Positions 16,224 to 24,582 of a DNA stretch of 64,000 bases are shown piece after piece. The notes under the pieces are model-generated. The model worked only from the letters and a program-made list of their open reading frames with translations, made no database searches and was not told the origin of the DNA. Within the stretch, counting starts at the first letter, position 1, and each line of letters starts with the position of its first letter. The DNA lies in the NCBI RefSeq assembly GCF_947502445.1, contig NZ_CANMZW010000033.1, forward strand, positions 1 through 64,000, written 5' to 3'. Position numbers and translations under genes: made by a program. This DNA comes from an uncultured Brevibacillus sp. (GTDB lineage Bacteria; Bacillota; Bacilli; Brevibacillales; Brevibacillaceae).

Positions 16224-17338
16224 AAATTTTAGTGTGCTATCCGATGAAGTCGTTAGTGAAAACATATATGCCCGCTTCTTCCGAGGCTTTGGTGGCTGAG
16301 TCTGCCGAAGATTTTCAAAGACTGGTCCATCTTTATCAGCCTGATTCAGCGGTTATTTTTTCCGAAATGTTTACGACACCAGCTTGGGTATGGCTCCCGT
16401 CAGTCAGATCGTCCTTACGGAAACAAGTACCACTGATTATTGTTCCGCTATACAAGGATGAGTCGATTATCAAACAAGTGATAGAGGAACTGCTGTTAGA
16501 GGGCATCTATTTGCTTTCTGCGCAGCTGTCACAAGAGGAGATTCGGAGTCAAATTAGTCTGATTCTCGGTTTTATAGGAGAGACTGTTGGTCATTCGGAA
16601 AGAAAAAGCGAGGGACTTGTATACTCCCTTTTGAGCTATGGGGCTGCTGGTATCACTACGTTCTGCATTAATTACCCGGTCTTGTTAGCTAAGCAACACC
16701 CTGATAAATCTATTGTTGTTCTTGATATGAACCGTGGGAAACCAGATTTGACAAGATTTTTTAAACTACAGCATAACCAGTTGGCACTCTTTCGACCTGA
16801 TTTTTTGGACGTACACACGGCAGCTAAACGAAATTGGAGAAGTATCTGCAAACAAAGCATCCATAGACCAAATCTGTACTATGCGCATGCCGCGAGCTTG
16901 TGGAAGAGCTGGGAAATTACGAATATACTTGCGGCTTTCCGCATGCAATTTGACTACGTATATATCGACTGGGGTTACTACTTCCCGGAGACCGAAGCCT
17001 TGCAACGGCTATTGTTTACAGCTGATCGCAACCTTCTGTTTGTTCGAGCAGATCCATTCAGTATTGAAAGCTCGAATGAATGGATTCGATCCTGGAGGGA
17101 AAAGGGAGTGCAGTGTGAGGTAATGTTGAGCCATTTGGATCAAGGACAGCCGTACCGAATTGGTGAGGACATTGCTCTATATGGAATCGTACCCCGTATT
17201 TCGGAGAGTAGACTGATGGAATCCCAGCGAAGCAATAGTGTTCTGGTCGAGGAGTTTTTTCCACCCAAATTGTACATTAGCAGTCTAAGAGAGATTGTTA
17301 AAGCTGAGTACGGGGTCAGGAAAGTGGTGTCGAGCTGA
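16220..17338 (+). CDS. second TadZ/CpaE-like protein with degenerate P-loop
   Basis: A 372-residue protein. Residues 1-120 look like a pseudo-receiver; residues 130-350 like a ParA domain with SYGAAGITTF at 139-148 in place of GGVGKT and IVVLDMNRGKPDL as the switch region. The P-loop lysine is replaced by Ile. Together with 14563 the locus has two ATPase-like proteins, neither with a normal P-loop. The domain layout equals CpaE at 6138. Confidence 0.6.
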   Translation: MKILVCYPMKSLVKTYMPASSEALVAESAEDFQRLVHLYQPDSAVIFSEMFTTPAWVWLPSVRSSLRKQVPLIIVPLYKDESIIKQVIEELLLEGIYLLSAQLSQEEIRSQISLILGFIGETVGHSERKSEGLVYSLLSYGAAGITTFCINYPVLLAKQHPDKSIVVLDMNRGKPDLTRFFKLQHNQLALFRPDFLDVHTAAKRNWRSICKQSIHRPNLYYAHAASLWKSWEITNILAAFRMQFDYVYIDWGYYFPETEALQRLLFTADRNLLFVRADPFSIESSNEWIRSWREKGVQCEVMLSHLDQGQPYRIGEDIALYGIVPRISESRLMESQRSNSVLVEEFFPPKLYISSLREIVKAEYGVRKVVSS

Positions 17339-18687
17339 TGAAAATTACGGAAGCGCAGTGGACCGCATCAAGCTTGCAAACGGTTGAGGATATTAAACAG
17401 GCTGCAAGAGATTATCTCAACCATTTTGGGATAAACAAAGACGAAAAAATCGAGATGCAAAGGATTTTGTCGTTAGCAGAGCAAGGAGACCGTGACAGCC
17501 ATAATCATATTATTTTGAGGCTGCAGCACTACTTTGAGGAAGTCATTAAGCGCCCAATTACCGAAGAGATTCTGCCACATGTCAACGGATATGAAGGCCT
17601 GGCTTTTTCGACGTACGGTTGGGGAATATTAGATGCCGTTTTACATCTTTCACCATGGGTAGAAGAAGTACGAATTTCCGCAAATAAAAAGGTAGCTTAT
17701 TTGGAGCAAGGGGTAAAAAAGTTTCTGCCATACATCCCTTCCTGGAAAGAAGTCGAGACTCTCCAACAAAAGCTTACGAACGCTGCAGGGCTTTCCTTTA
17801 ATGAGAAAAAACCACGTTTGAGTGGCTACTTAGACGCGTTAAAGGCGAGATTAACCATGTTTACGTTTCCGTATTCCAGAGTGCCAACTATTCTCGTAAG
17901 ACGCTTTACTACCCCGTCTTTTTCATTGGATAACCTTAGGACTCAGCAGCAGCCTACTTTTGATCAAGGTGTTCAATGGCTATTAGAGCAACAAGTATTT
18001 GGCAGAGGGAATGTGCTGGTCATAGGACCTATGGCTGCAGGTAAGACAACATTGATGCTATGCATGTTAAAGCTAAAGGATCCGCTTACGGAGTACGTAA
18101 CCATATTTGAAAGTGAGCATGAAATGCGATTTGGGGATTTTTGGCCTGGGGAAGTTATTGAACTGCAAAATGTTGAAGAGATCGGAATTGAGCTTGCTCA
18201 CTGCTTTAAAGACATGTACCGATCTACAGCCAATACCATTTTAATCGGGGAAATCAGGGAGCCTATCGAAGCCTACCATTTTATCAATGCAGGCATAAGA
18301 GGAACGGACGCTACGATCGGGGCAATGCACGAGCGATTTCCACATAAAGCGTTGCAGGACTTGACTGATCTTGTATATCAGTACGGAGGAAGAAATGTTG
18401 AATTGACCCAGGAGAGAATCAGCAGAGCAGTTAATTTTGTCAATTCTCTCACTTACCGCAATAACGGTCATCGATTCATTGATGCAATTCATGTTACAGA
18501 ATGGAATGAAACCTTTAAGCGAGTCGACTCTATACCGTTAGTCAGCCGCAACATGCAGACAGGTGCATATGAATGGACTGGTAAGAAAATCAGCCCACAG
18601 CTGATTGAATATATGTGTTACATCGGCAAAGCAGAAATCGATGTGTTGAAAGAATTACGACTCACGGACATAGGTAGGCAAATATGA
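17338..18687 (+). CDS. TadA/CpaF-like secretion ATPase (divergent)
   Basis: A 449-residue T2SS-type ATPase. Visible parts: CpaF-like N-domain (YGWGILDAVLHLSPWVEEV), Walker A GPMAAGKTT at 230-238, Asp-box FESEHEM, Walker B region NTILIGEIREPIEA, then IGAMHERFP. The catalytic core is intact though some motifs differ from TadA at 7558. It is the only protein of this locus with a full P-loop, so it is the motor of the machine. It overlaps its neighbours by 1 and 4 nt. Confidence 0.82.
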   Translation: MKITEAQWTASSLQTVEDIKQAARDYLNHFGINKDEKIEMQRILSLAEQGDRDSHNHIILRLQHYFEEVIKRPITEEILPHVNGYEGLAFSTYGWGILDAVLHLSPWVEEVRISANKKVAYLEQGVKKFLPYIPSWKEVETLQQKLTNAAGLSFNEKKPRLSGYLDALKARLTMFTFPYSRVPTILVRRFTTPSFSLDNLRTQQQPTFDQGVQWLLEQQVFGRGNVLVIGPMAAGKTTLMLCMLKLKDPLTEYVTIFESEHEMRFGDFWPGEVIELQNVEEIGIELAHCFKDMYRSTANTILIGEIREPIEAYHFINAGIRGTDATIGAMHERFPHKALQDLTDLVYQYGGRNVELTQERISRAVNFVNSLTYRNNGHRFIDAIHVTEWNETFKRVDSIPLVSRNMQTGAYEWTGKKISPQLIEYMCYIGKAEIDVLKELRLTDIGRQI

Positions 18688-19583
18688 TGTACATGCTACT
18701 CATTCCCATGTTTCTATGTATCTTTATTGGTTTTTTGTTCCTTGGGCTGCATCTGTATAGAGGCTGGACGACTCCCCGTGTTTTCTTTCCAAAAACGGTT
18801 ACTGTCTGGAGAGATAAATTTCTCAAAGATTCTACCAGGCGCTTGATATATGAAAAATATGATCGCTGGTGCCAAATTGGAGGGGGGACGCCTGAAGCTC
18901 ATTTGCTTCTTTCGCTAATAGGGGGCGTGGCAGGTTTTGTATCAGGTGTATTGTTAGGAAATCTAATTGTTTCTATGTCCCTGTTTCTATTATTTATACT
19001 TTTGCCATCTCTGTTGCTTTACGCTCGATACACCATTCGCATTAATAAGAAGATAAGTTCATTTTGTCGGTTTGTAGAGTTGTTTGCGCGATACTACAAC
19101 AGCCGTAAAAATATCATTCTGACCTTTCGGGACATGATCGATGAATGCCCGAAAGAATTGCTCTCCGATCTTTTGCTCTTGAATAACAGTCTAACGGATG
19201 GTGGGAATCCAGTAACAGCCATTGAGAAATTTGCCGAACGACTGGACCATCCATGGGCTTTTGATTTTGCAACGTATATTGCCAGTGGTTTAGAGGGAGA
19301 GACAGAAGACATCCAATCCCCACTTAACAGGCTTACCAATGAAATGTTTGTTCAACAGGATGAAAAAGAAGAGCGCGATAGTGAGATACATTCGATCTGG
19401 ATTAGCCTGCTGATCGTCATAGCTATTTGTGTTTGCCTAATCCCCTACAACCAAAGTCTTCTCCAAGATTCGTATCGACTCTATTTTTACACGCCTGATG
19501 GACAGGCTATATTGGCACTTGCTGTCACGGTATGGTCTATTTCTATCTTGCTTGCGTTTATTTGGGGAAGGAGGTATCGCTAA
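18684..19583 (+). CDS. TadB-like membrane protein
   Basis: A 299-residue protein with helices at about 3-24, 75-112, 235-257 and 276-295, and a cytoplasmic domain between (FCRFVELFARYYNSRKNIILTFRDM). The topology matches GspF/TadB. It directly follows the ATPase (4-nt overlap) and precedes the TadC-like gene (1-nt overlap). Confidence 0.72.
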   Translation: MMYMLLIPMFLCIFIGFLFLGLHLYRGWTTPRVFFPKTVTVWRDKFLKDSTRRLIYEKYDRWCQIGGGTPEAHLLLSLIGGVAGFVSGVLLGNLIVSMSLFLLFILLPSLLLYARYTIRINKKISSFCRFVELFARYYNSRKNIILTFRDMIDECPKELLSDLLLLNNSLTDGGNPVTAIEKFAERLDHPWAFDFATYIASGLEGETEDIQSPLNRLTNEMFVQQDEKEERDSEIHSIWISLLIVIAICVCLIPYNQSLLQDSYRLYFYTPDGQAILALAVTVWSISILLAFIWGRRYR

Positions 19584-20422
19584 TGCCATTAATAGTTATG
19601 TACACGTATTTGGGATTAGGTACACTCTTCGTTTTTATCGCCTCGTTTGTGATAGGCAAGTACATAGCCCGTTCATCAAAGCCAAAGCTATTTGTATCGG
19701 GAGTATGGTGGAGAAAATGGGAGCAGTCTTTAAAGGCAGATGAGGATGAGCAGTGGGATCAACTGTTATCTCGAGCGGGGAGACCGTTTGGATGGGGAAA
19801 GGCAGAGTGGGTTTTTCTCCAACTCGTAAGTGGCAGTGGGGTCTGTATTCTGATTCTACTTTGGGTCATGGCAAGTCGTGTCGAGTCATTTCCTCTTATT
19901 TCAATGTGTCTAGCGTCAGCTGGAAGCTTCATGTTACCCTATATCGGCTTGAAATTGTGGGCTGGTCATCGAGAGGATATGTTAAGTACCGACATAGCAC
20001 GATTTATCAACCGCTACGTTACGCTTTTGGAAAACAAGGTTCCTATATATAGCGCAATGGTAAAGGCAGCCCGCCCAACACGGAAGCTAAAAGAATATGT
20101 CCCTACATTATCCGAATGGAATAAAGACCCTGATGAGGCGCTGGAGAGCTTTAAGCGCAAAATGGGAGTAGACGATGGTGTGATTCTTGTTTCGAGTATG
20201 CGTACGGTTGAACAGCTTAGTGAAGGGCAAATTAGTGTAACCATGCAGCGGATGGAGTGGGCCGTCGATCATCGGAGAATGTTTCGTCACCGGAAAAAGA
20301 TCAAATCGTTAGGAATTGGCTACAGTGTAATTGTATACCCGGCCTTTTACATGGGGCTGCTGGTTGCCATGTTTCCGTGGTACAAGCTGCTGACTGAAAT
20401 TCTCGATAAATATCTAACCTGA
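19583..20422 (+). CDS. TadC-like membrane protein
   Basis: A 279-residue protein starting at the ATG that overlaps the upstream stop (TAATG), with gaaggagg 10 nt before. Helices at about 5-25, 80-125 and 245-270; the cytoplasmic part includes DIARFINRYVTLLENKVPIYSAMVKAA and MRTVEQLSEGQISVTM. This is GspF-like topology. Completes the platform of the second locus. Confidence 0.72.
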   Translation: MPLIVMYTYLGLGTLFVFIASFVIGKYIARSSKPKLFVSGVWWRKWEQSLKADEDEQWDQLLSRAGRPFGWGKAEWVFLQLVSGSGVCILILLWVMASRVESFPLISMCLASAGSFMLPYIGLKLWAGHREDMLSTDIARFINRYVTLLENKVPIYSAMVKAARPTRKLKEYVPTLSEWNKDPDEALESFKRKMGVDDGVILVSSMRTVEQLSEGQISVTMQRMEWAVDHRRMFRHRKKIKSLGIGYSVIVYPAFYMGLLVAMFPWYKLLTEILDKYLT

Positions 20423-20435
20423 GGAGGAGCTGCTC

Positions 20436-20582
20436 ATGACCAAGCTCTTGTCGATCATCATGTGCATTGTATTCTCTTTGGGCATCATCGTATCCAGTCT
20501 TTCAAATATCAATAGCTCAGTGGTAAAGGATGGGGGATTACGAGATCGTGCAGTTAGTTGGATAGACCAAGCGATTCCTTGA
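20436..20582 (+). CDS. tiny pilin-like protein
   Basis: A 48-residue frame with gaggaggag 8 nt before the ATG. It begins MTKLLSIIMCIVFSLGIIVS, a single hydrophobic helix, then a polar tail ending WIDQAIP. No acidic residue lies in the helix, so it does not match a standard Flp pilin. Its position, where flp stands in locus 1, suggests a pilin or a pilus-linked peptide. Confidence 0.6.
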   Translation: MTKLLSIIMCIVFSLGIIVSSLSNINSSVVKDGGLRDRAVSWIDQAIP

Positions 20583-20635
20583 AGAAGTAGCATCAGCAAA
20601 GCAGATGAAAATAGTAGAAGAGGAGAGTGGCGTAA

Positions 20636-20719
20636 ATGTCAAAGATGTTTTTCATTTTTTTAGCGTGTGTGATGGTTTTAGGAATTGGAGTGAGCTCATA
20701 TGGATACGAACTTACATGA
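20636..20719 (+). pseudogene. second tiny pilin-like gene, probably truncated by the prophage
   Basis: ATG at 20636 follows gaggagag with good spacing and encodes 27 residues (MSKMFFIFLACVMVLGIGVS...), close in pattern to the 48-residue protein just upstream, but it stops 3 bases before the recombinase coding region begins. The polar tail is missing. The natural reading is that prophage integration cut the gene; the remainder would lie beyond attR. Confidence 0.55.
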
Positions 20720-20723
20720 TGCC
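20690..20723. other. probable left prophage boundary (attL)
   Basis: Chromosomal pilus DNA ends and prophage DNA begins within this interval, between the tiny pilin-like frame and the stop codon of the large serine recombinase, whose gene is normally next to its att site. The crossover dinucleotide cannot be fixed because attR is outside the window. Confidence 0.5.
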
Positions 20724-22297
20724 TATACTAGCTCTGGTACTTTGATGTACAGAGCCAGTCTAACATCTTTCTTTTTCTCACGAGTGTAGACAACTTCCTC
20801 TAATACCTGCTTTAACAGAATGTTCTTTTGCTTAACGTTAGCCTTCTGATACGTCTCCAATACATGGACCACTGTAGGAATAATTTCTTGCCGAGCTTCT
20901 CGTACCTGGTTGACTCTACCTAATTCTGACTGTGCAGCTGCAATTTCCTCACGCCACCGATTCATATCTTCTAATATTGCTTTCTTACGTTCCCGATATG
21001 TTTCAAGGTCGTATTCACCTAATTCCAATAACTCATGTGTTCGAGCGTTCTGTTTTTCCAACTGATCCAGACGATTTTCCTTTTGTCTGATGATTGTTTT
21101 TATGGCTGAAACATCATCACCTTCTTCGTGTTTCGGTAAAAAGTCCTGAATTTCCTGCACGGCTACAGTATAGTTCTCCAACCAATGGGTTAATTCTTGT
21201 AAAACTTTTTCCTCTACTAAATGCAAATAAGTAGCTGAGTTTTTTTTACAGACACAGGAAACAAGCGCAGGCGTTCTGACAGTTGTTTTCCTTCGCATCA
21301 TCCTTCCGCAAAAGCCACATTTAATCAGGCTAGCAAGGGGATTTTGTAATTCGTACGATTGTTTAACCGGTAGGTTGCCTCGCATTTTTTCTAGAATCTG
21401 TTCACGTTCTTCCATTGTCCATGCAGCATCATGTGCTTGATTGCGGCTGAGCTGCCACTGATCTGCAGGAACTGGCCGTGCTTTCTCTCGTTGTTTACCA
21501 TGCTCATTATCAAAGTATTTTCGGCGTTTTTTCTTACCTATTGCTAGGAATCCAGTATAATGAATGTTTTTCAGTACTGATAGAACAGAGTGGTGGGTCC
21601 AAATATTCCCTGATGGTGAAGGGATACTCATTTCATTCAGTCGAGTTGCAATTGCTCCTGTTCCAAGATCGAATTGTTCGTTCAAATACCATTCTTTGAT
21701 CATCTTCACGATCTTAAAATTTTCGTTTGGAATAAGACGCAGAGTCTTATGTTCCACGTCATATCCATATGGAGGTCGGGTGAAAACATACCGTCCTTCT
21801 CTTACAGAACGCACTCTACCGGCATGCAAGTTTTTCTTGGTGTACTTCAATACTTGGCGGTTTACGAACCCACGCATCTCTAGGCTGCTTTCGCCTTCTT
21901 CTGTTTCTAAGTCGATAAGCCCCTCATATGCTGTAACCAGAAGGGTCTCAGTAACTTGAAAAGCTTCAATAATTTCACCCTGATCCTTCAAACCACCGCG
22001 ACTAAGTCGGGACGTATCGATGCAAAGTACAGCCTTATACATGCCTTTATACATGTTATCTAACAACTTCATCATTTCTGGTCGACCGTCGATTCGTTCA
22101 CCACTTTTTACTTCCTCAAGGATATCCAAAATGGTGAAGTTATAACGGTGGGCAATGTCTAACAACTCTCTACGATGACGGGCTAGTGTGTCATAGACTT
22201 CGCCTCGCTTTTTTGCTTCACGCTCTGCTTGGATATCTTCTCGGGACTTCCGAAGGTAAATAACAACATCTTGTAAGTTTTCTGGATAGTATGGCAT
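20723..22297 (-). CDS. large serine recombinase (phage integrase)
   Basis: A 524-residue site-specific recombinase. The N-terminal resolvase domain has VVIYLRKSRED with catalytic Ser18 and CIDTSRLSRGG; a recombinase domain follows (RPPYGYD, GTGAIATRLN, HHSVLSVLKNIHYTG), then a zinc ribbon (CGFCGRMMRR ... SCVCKK) and a coiled coil at about 370-460. I chose ATG 22297 because aagggag lies 8 nt upstream. It integrates and, with a directionality factor, excises the prophage. It faces the attL site. Confidence 0.92.
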   Translation of the reverse strand: MPYYPENLQDVVIYLRKSREDIQAEREAKKRGEVYDTLARHRRELLDIAHRYNFTILDILEEVKSGERIDGRPEMMKLLDNMYKGMYKAVLCIDTSRLSRGGLKDQGEIIEAFQVTETLLVTAYEGLIDLETEEGESSLEMRGFVNRQVLKYTKKNLHAGRVRSVREGRYVFTRPPYGYDVEHKTLRLIPNENFKIVKMIKEWYLNEQFDLGTGAIATRLNEMSIPSPSGNIWTHHSVLSVLKNIHYTGFLAIGKKKRRKYFDNEHGKQREKARPVPADQWQLSRNQAHDAAWTMEEREQILEKMRGNLPVKQSYELQNPLASLIKCGFCGRMMRRKTTVRTPALVSCVCKKNSATYLHLVEEKVLQELTHWLENYTVAVQEIQDFLPKHEEGDDVSAIKTIIRQKENRLDQLEKQNARTHELLELGEYDLETYRERKKAILEDMNRWREEIAAAQSELGRVNQVREARQEIIPTVVHVLETYQKANVKQKNILLKQVLEEVVYTREKKKDVRLALYIKVPELV

Positions 22298-22319
22298 ATA
22301 GATTCTCCCTTCGTTTGCG

Positions 22320-22673
22320 TTATACGTTAAAAACATTCATTTGCATTAACTCTTCCAGATCGGCAACCTGGATTATCAGATGCTCTATATCCCAATAATC
22401 AACACCGCCATCAACAGCCCGTCGTTTAAGAGGAGGGAGGAGAATACCGAACTTCCCGGGTTTTTCGGCGCTAATGATCAAATCTCCCTGGGTAACTGTA
22501 ATTGCTAATGAATCCGGTAAGAAATCTTCAATTCCAAGGGGCTCAAAAGGGGCAGATAATACAACGAATACCTTTTCCCGATCCCATGGGAGCTCTCCTT
22601 TACTGAAGCTGATCGTGTATTTCTGTGGCACCAGTTTATCTTCGTGATAATCATGAAAGATGCGAATTTTCAT
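22320..22673 (-). CDS. unknown protein in the ImmA operon
   Basis: A 117-residue acidic, beta-rich protein (MKIRIFHDYHEDKLVPQKY...), overlapping the immA-like stop by 4 nt (ATGA) with aaggagtg upstream. No family recognised. Being coupled to an ImmA-like protease and placed before the recombinase suggests a role in lysogeny control, but this is inference. Confidence 0.65.
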   Translation of the reverse strand: MKIRIFHDYHEDKLVPQKYTISFSKGELPWDREKVFVVLSAPFEPLGIEDFLPDSLAITVTQGDLIISAEKPGKFGILLPPLKRRAVDGGVDYWDIEHLIIQVADLEELMQMNVFNV

Positions 22674-23299
22674 CGAATAATCACTCCTTGTCCTTTTTGC
22701 ATTTTTCGATCAATAGCTAGACGAAAAATTGCTTTTGTTTCAGAACTCCAGTTGGCTGGATCTGCTTTCCTGTATCGGCTACGCTCACTTTCGATAAATT
22801 TCTGTTCCCAAGCACCTGCACTGATTCTTCGCTTTATTTGATCCCATCGTTCTTTTGCGGTATCAATAGGGACTCTGAATTTGAAAGCAAGCAAGTAGGG
22901 AACATCCCTTTCGTATTCAGGCACAGGGAGGTTCATTATCATGTAAGCGGGCATCATGGCGTAAATGGCGAATTGATCGGCTTGTTCTTCTTGGAGGTCT
23001 CGGAATAGGTCGGGCAAATCAGATTGATCTCCAGCATGCCCTCGAAGTAAGTGGCCAAACTCATGAAAGAATTGCTTTCGCTGTTCTTCTAATGCCAGTG
23101 TGTTATCAATTACGATACAGCGGTACTTACCTTTTTCAAATGCAAGAGAAGGGGCGTCTTCGTAGCGAAGTTTAATACCTGTTCGTGTAGCAATTAGACT
23201 TTCTTGTATATCTTCTGGGTGCCAAATTTCAATGGATTGATAAAGTGAGGTAATTTGTTTTTCGAGCTCGGTTGGTTTGTAATAGATCCATTGCAGCAT
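22670..23299 (-). CDS. immA: ImmA/IrrE-type metallopeptidase
   Basis: A 209-residue protein with the zinc protease motif HEFGH at 79-83, surrounded by KQFFHEFGHLLRGHAG, typical of ImmA/IrrE (COG2856). In ICEBs1 and many phages ImmA cleaves the XRE repressor to induce excision. Start ATG follows aggagg by 5 nt. A near-match to a LexA box lies about 20-35 nt upstream (23317-23332). The partner repressor is probably 23604-23984. Confidence 0.85.
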   Translation of the reverse strand: MLQWIYYKPTELEKQITSLYQSIEIWHPEDIQESLIATRTGIKLRYEDAPSLAFEKGKYRCIVIDNTLALEEQRKQFFHEFGHLLRGHAGDQSDLPDLFRDLQEEQADQFAIYAMMPAYMIMNLPVPEYERDVPYLLAFKFRVPIDTAKERWDQIKRRISAGAWEQKFIESERSRYRKADPANWSSETKAIFRLAIDRKMQKGQGVIIR

Positions 23300-23316
23300 A
23301 TAGGCCTCCTAAACAA

Positions 23317-23332
23317 CGAGAATATATGTTCG
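23317..23332 (-). promoter_or_regulatory. possible LexA (SOS) box upstream of immA
   Basis: On the minus strand the bases cgaacatatattct match the Bacillus LexA consensus CGAACRNRYGTTYC at 12 of 14 positions and overlap a TATATT that could be the -10. This would place the ImmA operon under DNA-damage control. The match is imperfect. Confidence 0.4.
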
Positions 23333-23343
23333 TTTTTGGGTTG

Positions 23344-23366
23344 AAAAGAAAAGCCCGAGTTGGGCT
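23344..23366 (-). terminator. terminator upstream of immA
   Basis: On the minus strand: agccc, 5-nt loop, gggct, then ttttctttt. It lies between the repressor gene and immA, so the two are separately transcribed. Confidence 0.65.
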
Positions 23367-23565
23367 GACTTATTATTTTTCACATGTAACACCGTTGTGA
23401 CTCGATCTAGAGTAGATTTTTATTTAGAGAGATGCTGATCCAGCAGCATTGGCTGCATTGTAGTTTAGTATATCGTTTCACAAGGTTGAGGTACAATTTG
23501 TAGTCGCAGGTATTAAATAGTAGAGGTATTTGGTTCTTTTGATAAATATTGGTATACCATATAGA

Positions 23566-23596
23566 AGAAAAACACGCAACATGGTGTGCTGCGTGT
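23566..23596 (-). terminator. terminator of the repressor gene
   Basis: On the minus strand: acacgca, 11-nt loop, tgcgtgt, then tttttc, just past the repressor stop codon at 23604. Confidence 0.75.
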
Positions 23597-23603
23597 CTTG
23601 TTG

Positions 23604-23984
23604 TTAATCCTTGTTGTTTTCCTCGTCAGCCTCTTGCTCAAGAATATCTATTAGTTTGAGTGCCTGTTTACGTCTTCTTTCATCAAGCTTATCCCACTTG
23701 TGATACAGGATACTTGTGAGTTCGTCGGTATTGTTTTTATTATCGTTATTATTGGATGGGGAAGGTTCGTTTGTCCGTCCCAAAAGATAATCGATCTGTA
23801 CTCCGAAGAAGTCAGCGATTCTTTCTAAGCGTTCTCGACGAGGCAACCCTTCATCTGAGGATTCTAACCGCCTTATCGTAGATTCAGGTATATCTAAAGA
23901 GGCAGCAAGAGCTTCTTGTGTAAGGCCTTTTTTTGTTCTCAGTTCCTTTAATCGCTCTTTAAAACCCATTGATATCACGCTCAT
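23604..23984 (-). CDS. phage repressor, XRE family
   Basis: A 126-residue protein with an N-terminal HTH (FKERLKELRTKKGLTQEALAASLDIPESTIRRLES), then FFGVQIDYLLGR as in SinR/ImmR-like repressors, an Asn-rich linker and a C-terminal helix. ATG 23984 follows taggag by 7 nt. It is divergent from the Cro-like gene at 24130 with palindromic operators between. It is the likely CI-like lysogeny repressor and target of ImmA. Confidence 0.85.
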   Translation of the reverse strand: MSVISMGFKERLKELRTKKGLTQEALAASLDIPESTIRRLESSDEGLPRRERLERIADFFGVQIDYLLGRTNEPSPSNNNDNKNNTDELTSILYHKWDKLDERRRKQALKLIDILEQEADEENNKD

Positions 23985-24010
23985 TTCTTGCTCCTATTTT
24001 ACTAGTAATT

Positions 24011-24104
24011 GCTCATAAAATAAACGTTCAATATTTGAACAATTACATGTTGACAAGCTCATTTTATGAGCGTATATTATAAGTGTAAGGTTCATTAAAT
24101 GAGC
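24011..24104. promoter_or_regulatory. divergent operator/promoter region of the lysogeny switch
   Basis: A consensus promoter reads rightward: ttgaca at 24050-24055, 17-nt spacer, tatatt at 24073-24078. Operators of the form GCTCAT-N3-ATGAGC lie at 24057-24071 (inside the spacer, arms perfect), at 24090-24104 (gttcat/atgagc) and, weaker, at 24011-24025 (gctcat/ataaac). A different perfect palindrome, gttcaa-tat-ttgaac, is at 24026-24040, towards the repressor promoter. Confidence 0.75.
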
Positions 24105-24129
24105 GTTTAGGAAAGTGAGGTGAGTCTCG

Positions 24130-24378
24130 GTGAAAAAGCTTGTTCCGCGCAGTAACCTAATTAGTTCCCGCAAAAACATCGGCATGACACAAGATGATTT
24201 AGCAATGGAAGCTAAATTATCTCGTGGGATGCTATCAAATATTGAACGAGGATATACCCTTCCGTCCCTACCAGTAGCATATAGAATTTCGAGAGTACTT
24301 AAAAAGTCGATGGAGTATCTTTTTTTTGAGGAAGACGCTCAAAAAATGAACATTATAAAGAAATCCAAACCGGCATGA
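24130..24378 (+). CDS. Cro-like XRE regulator
   Basis: An 82-residue HTH protein: residues about 8-60 form the XRE domain (SRKNIGMTQDDLAMEAKLSRGMLSNIERG), with RISRVLKKSMEYLFFEE after it. GTG start with gtgaggtgag upstream. First gene of the rightward early transcript, directly after the operators, so Cro-like antirepressor function is likely. Confidence 0.82.
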   Translation: MKKLVPRSNLISSRKNIGMTQDDLAMEAKLSRGMLSNIERGYTLPSLPVAYRISRVLKKSMEYLFFEEDAQKMNIIKKSKPA

Positions 24379-24394
24379 AAGGAGGTGACCGCGC

Positions 24395-24568
24395 TTGAAA
24401 AGCAACCTGGCTCCAAGTGATCAAGAATACACCGCTCACCTCGGTCGTTCTGATCCGAAAAACATCATGGTTTATGTAAAAGTGGTGCCACGTGAAGAAA
24501 TGACACGTAAGTTGGCTCCAATTATCGCCGACATCTATAGATGCCAACCGGATGTAAATAGGGGTTAA
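24395..24568 (+). CDS. small unknown protein
   Basis: A 57-residue frame with a very strong site (aaaggaggtgacc) before a TTG start. The product has KNIMVYVKVVPREEMTRKLAPI and a single Cys. No family recognised. Second gene of the rightward early operon. Confidence 0.6.
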   Translation: MKSNLAPSDQEYTAHLGRSDPKNIMVYVKVVPREEMTRKLAPIIADIYRCQPDVNRG

Positions 24569-24582
24569 CCGTAAATCCATCC

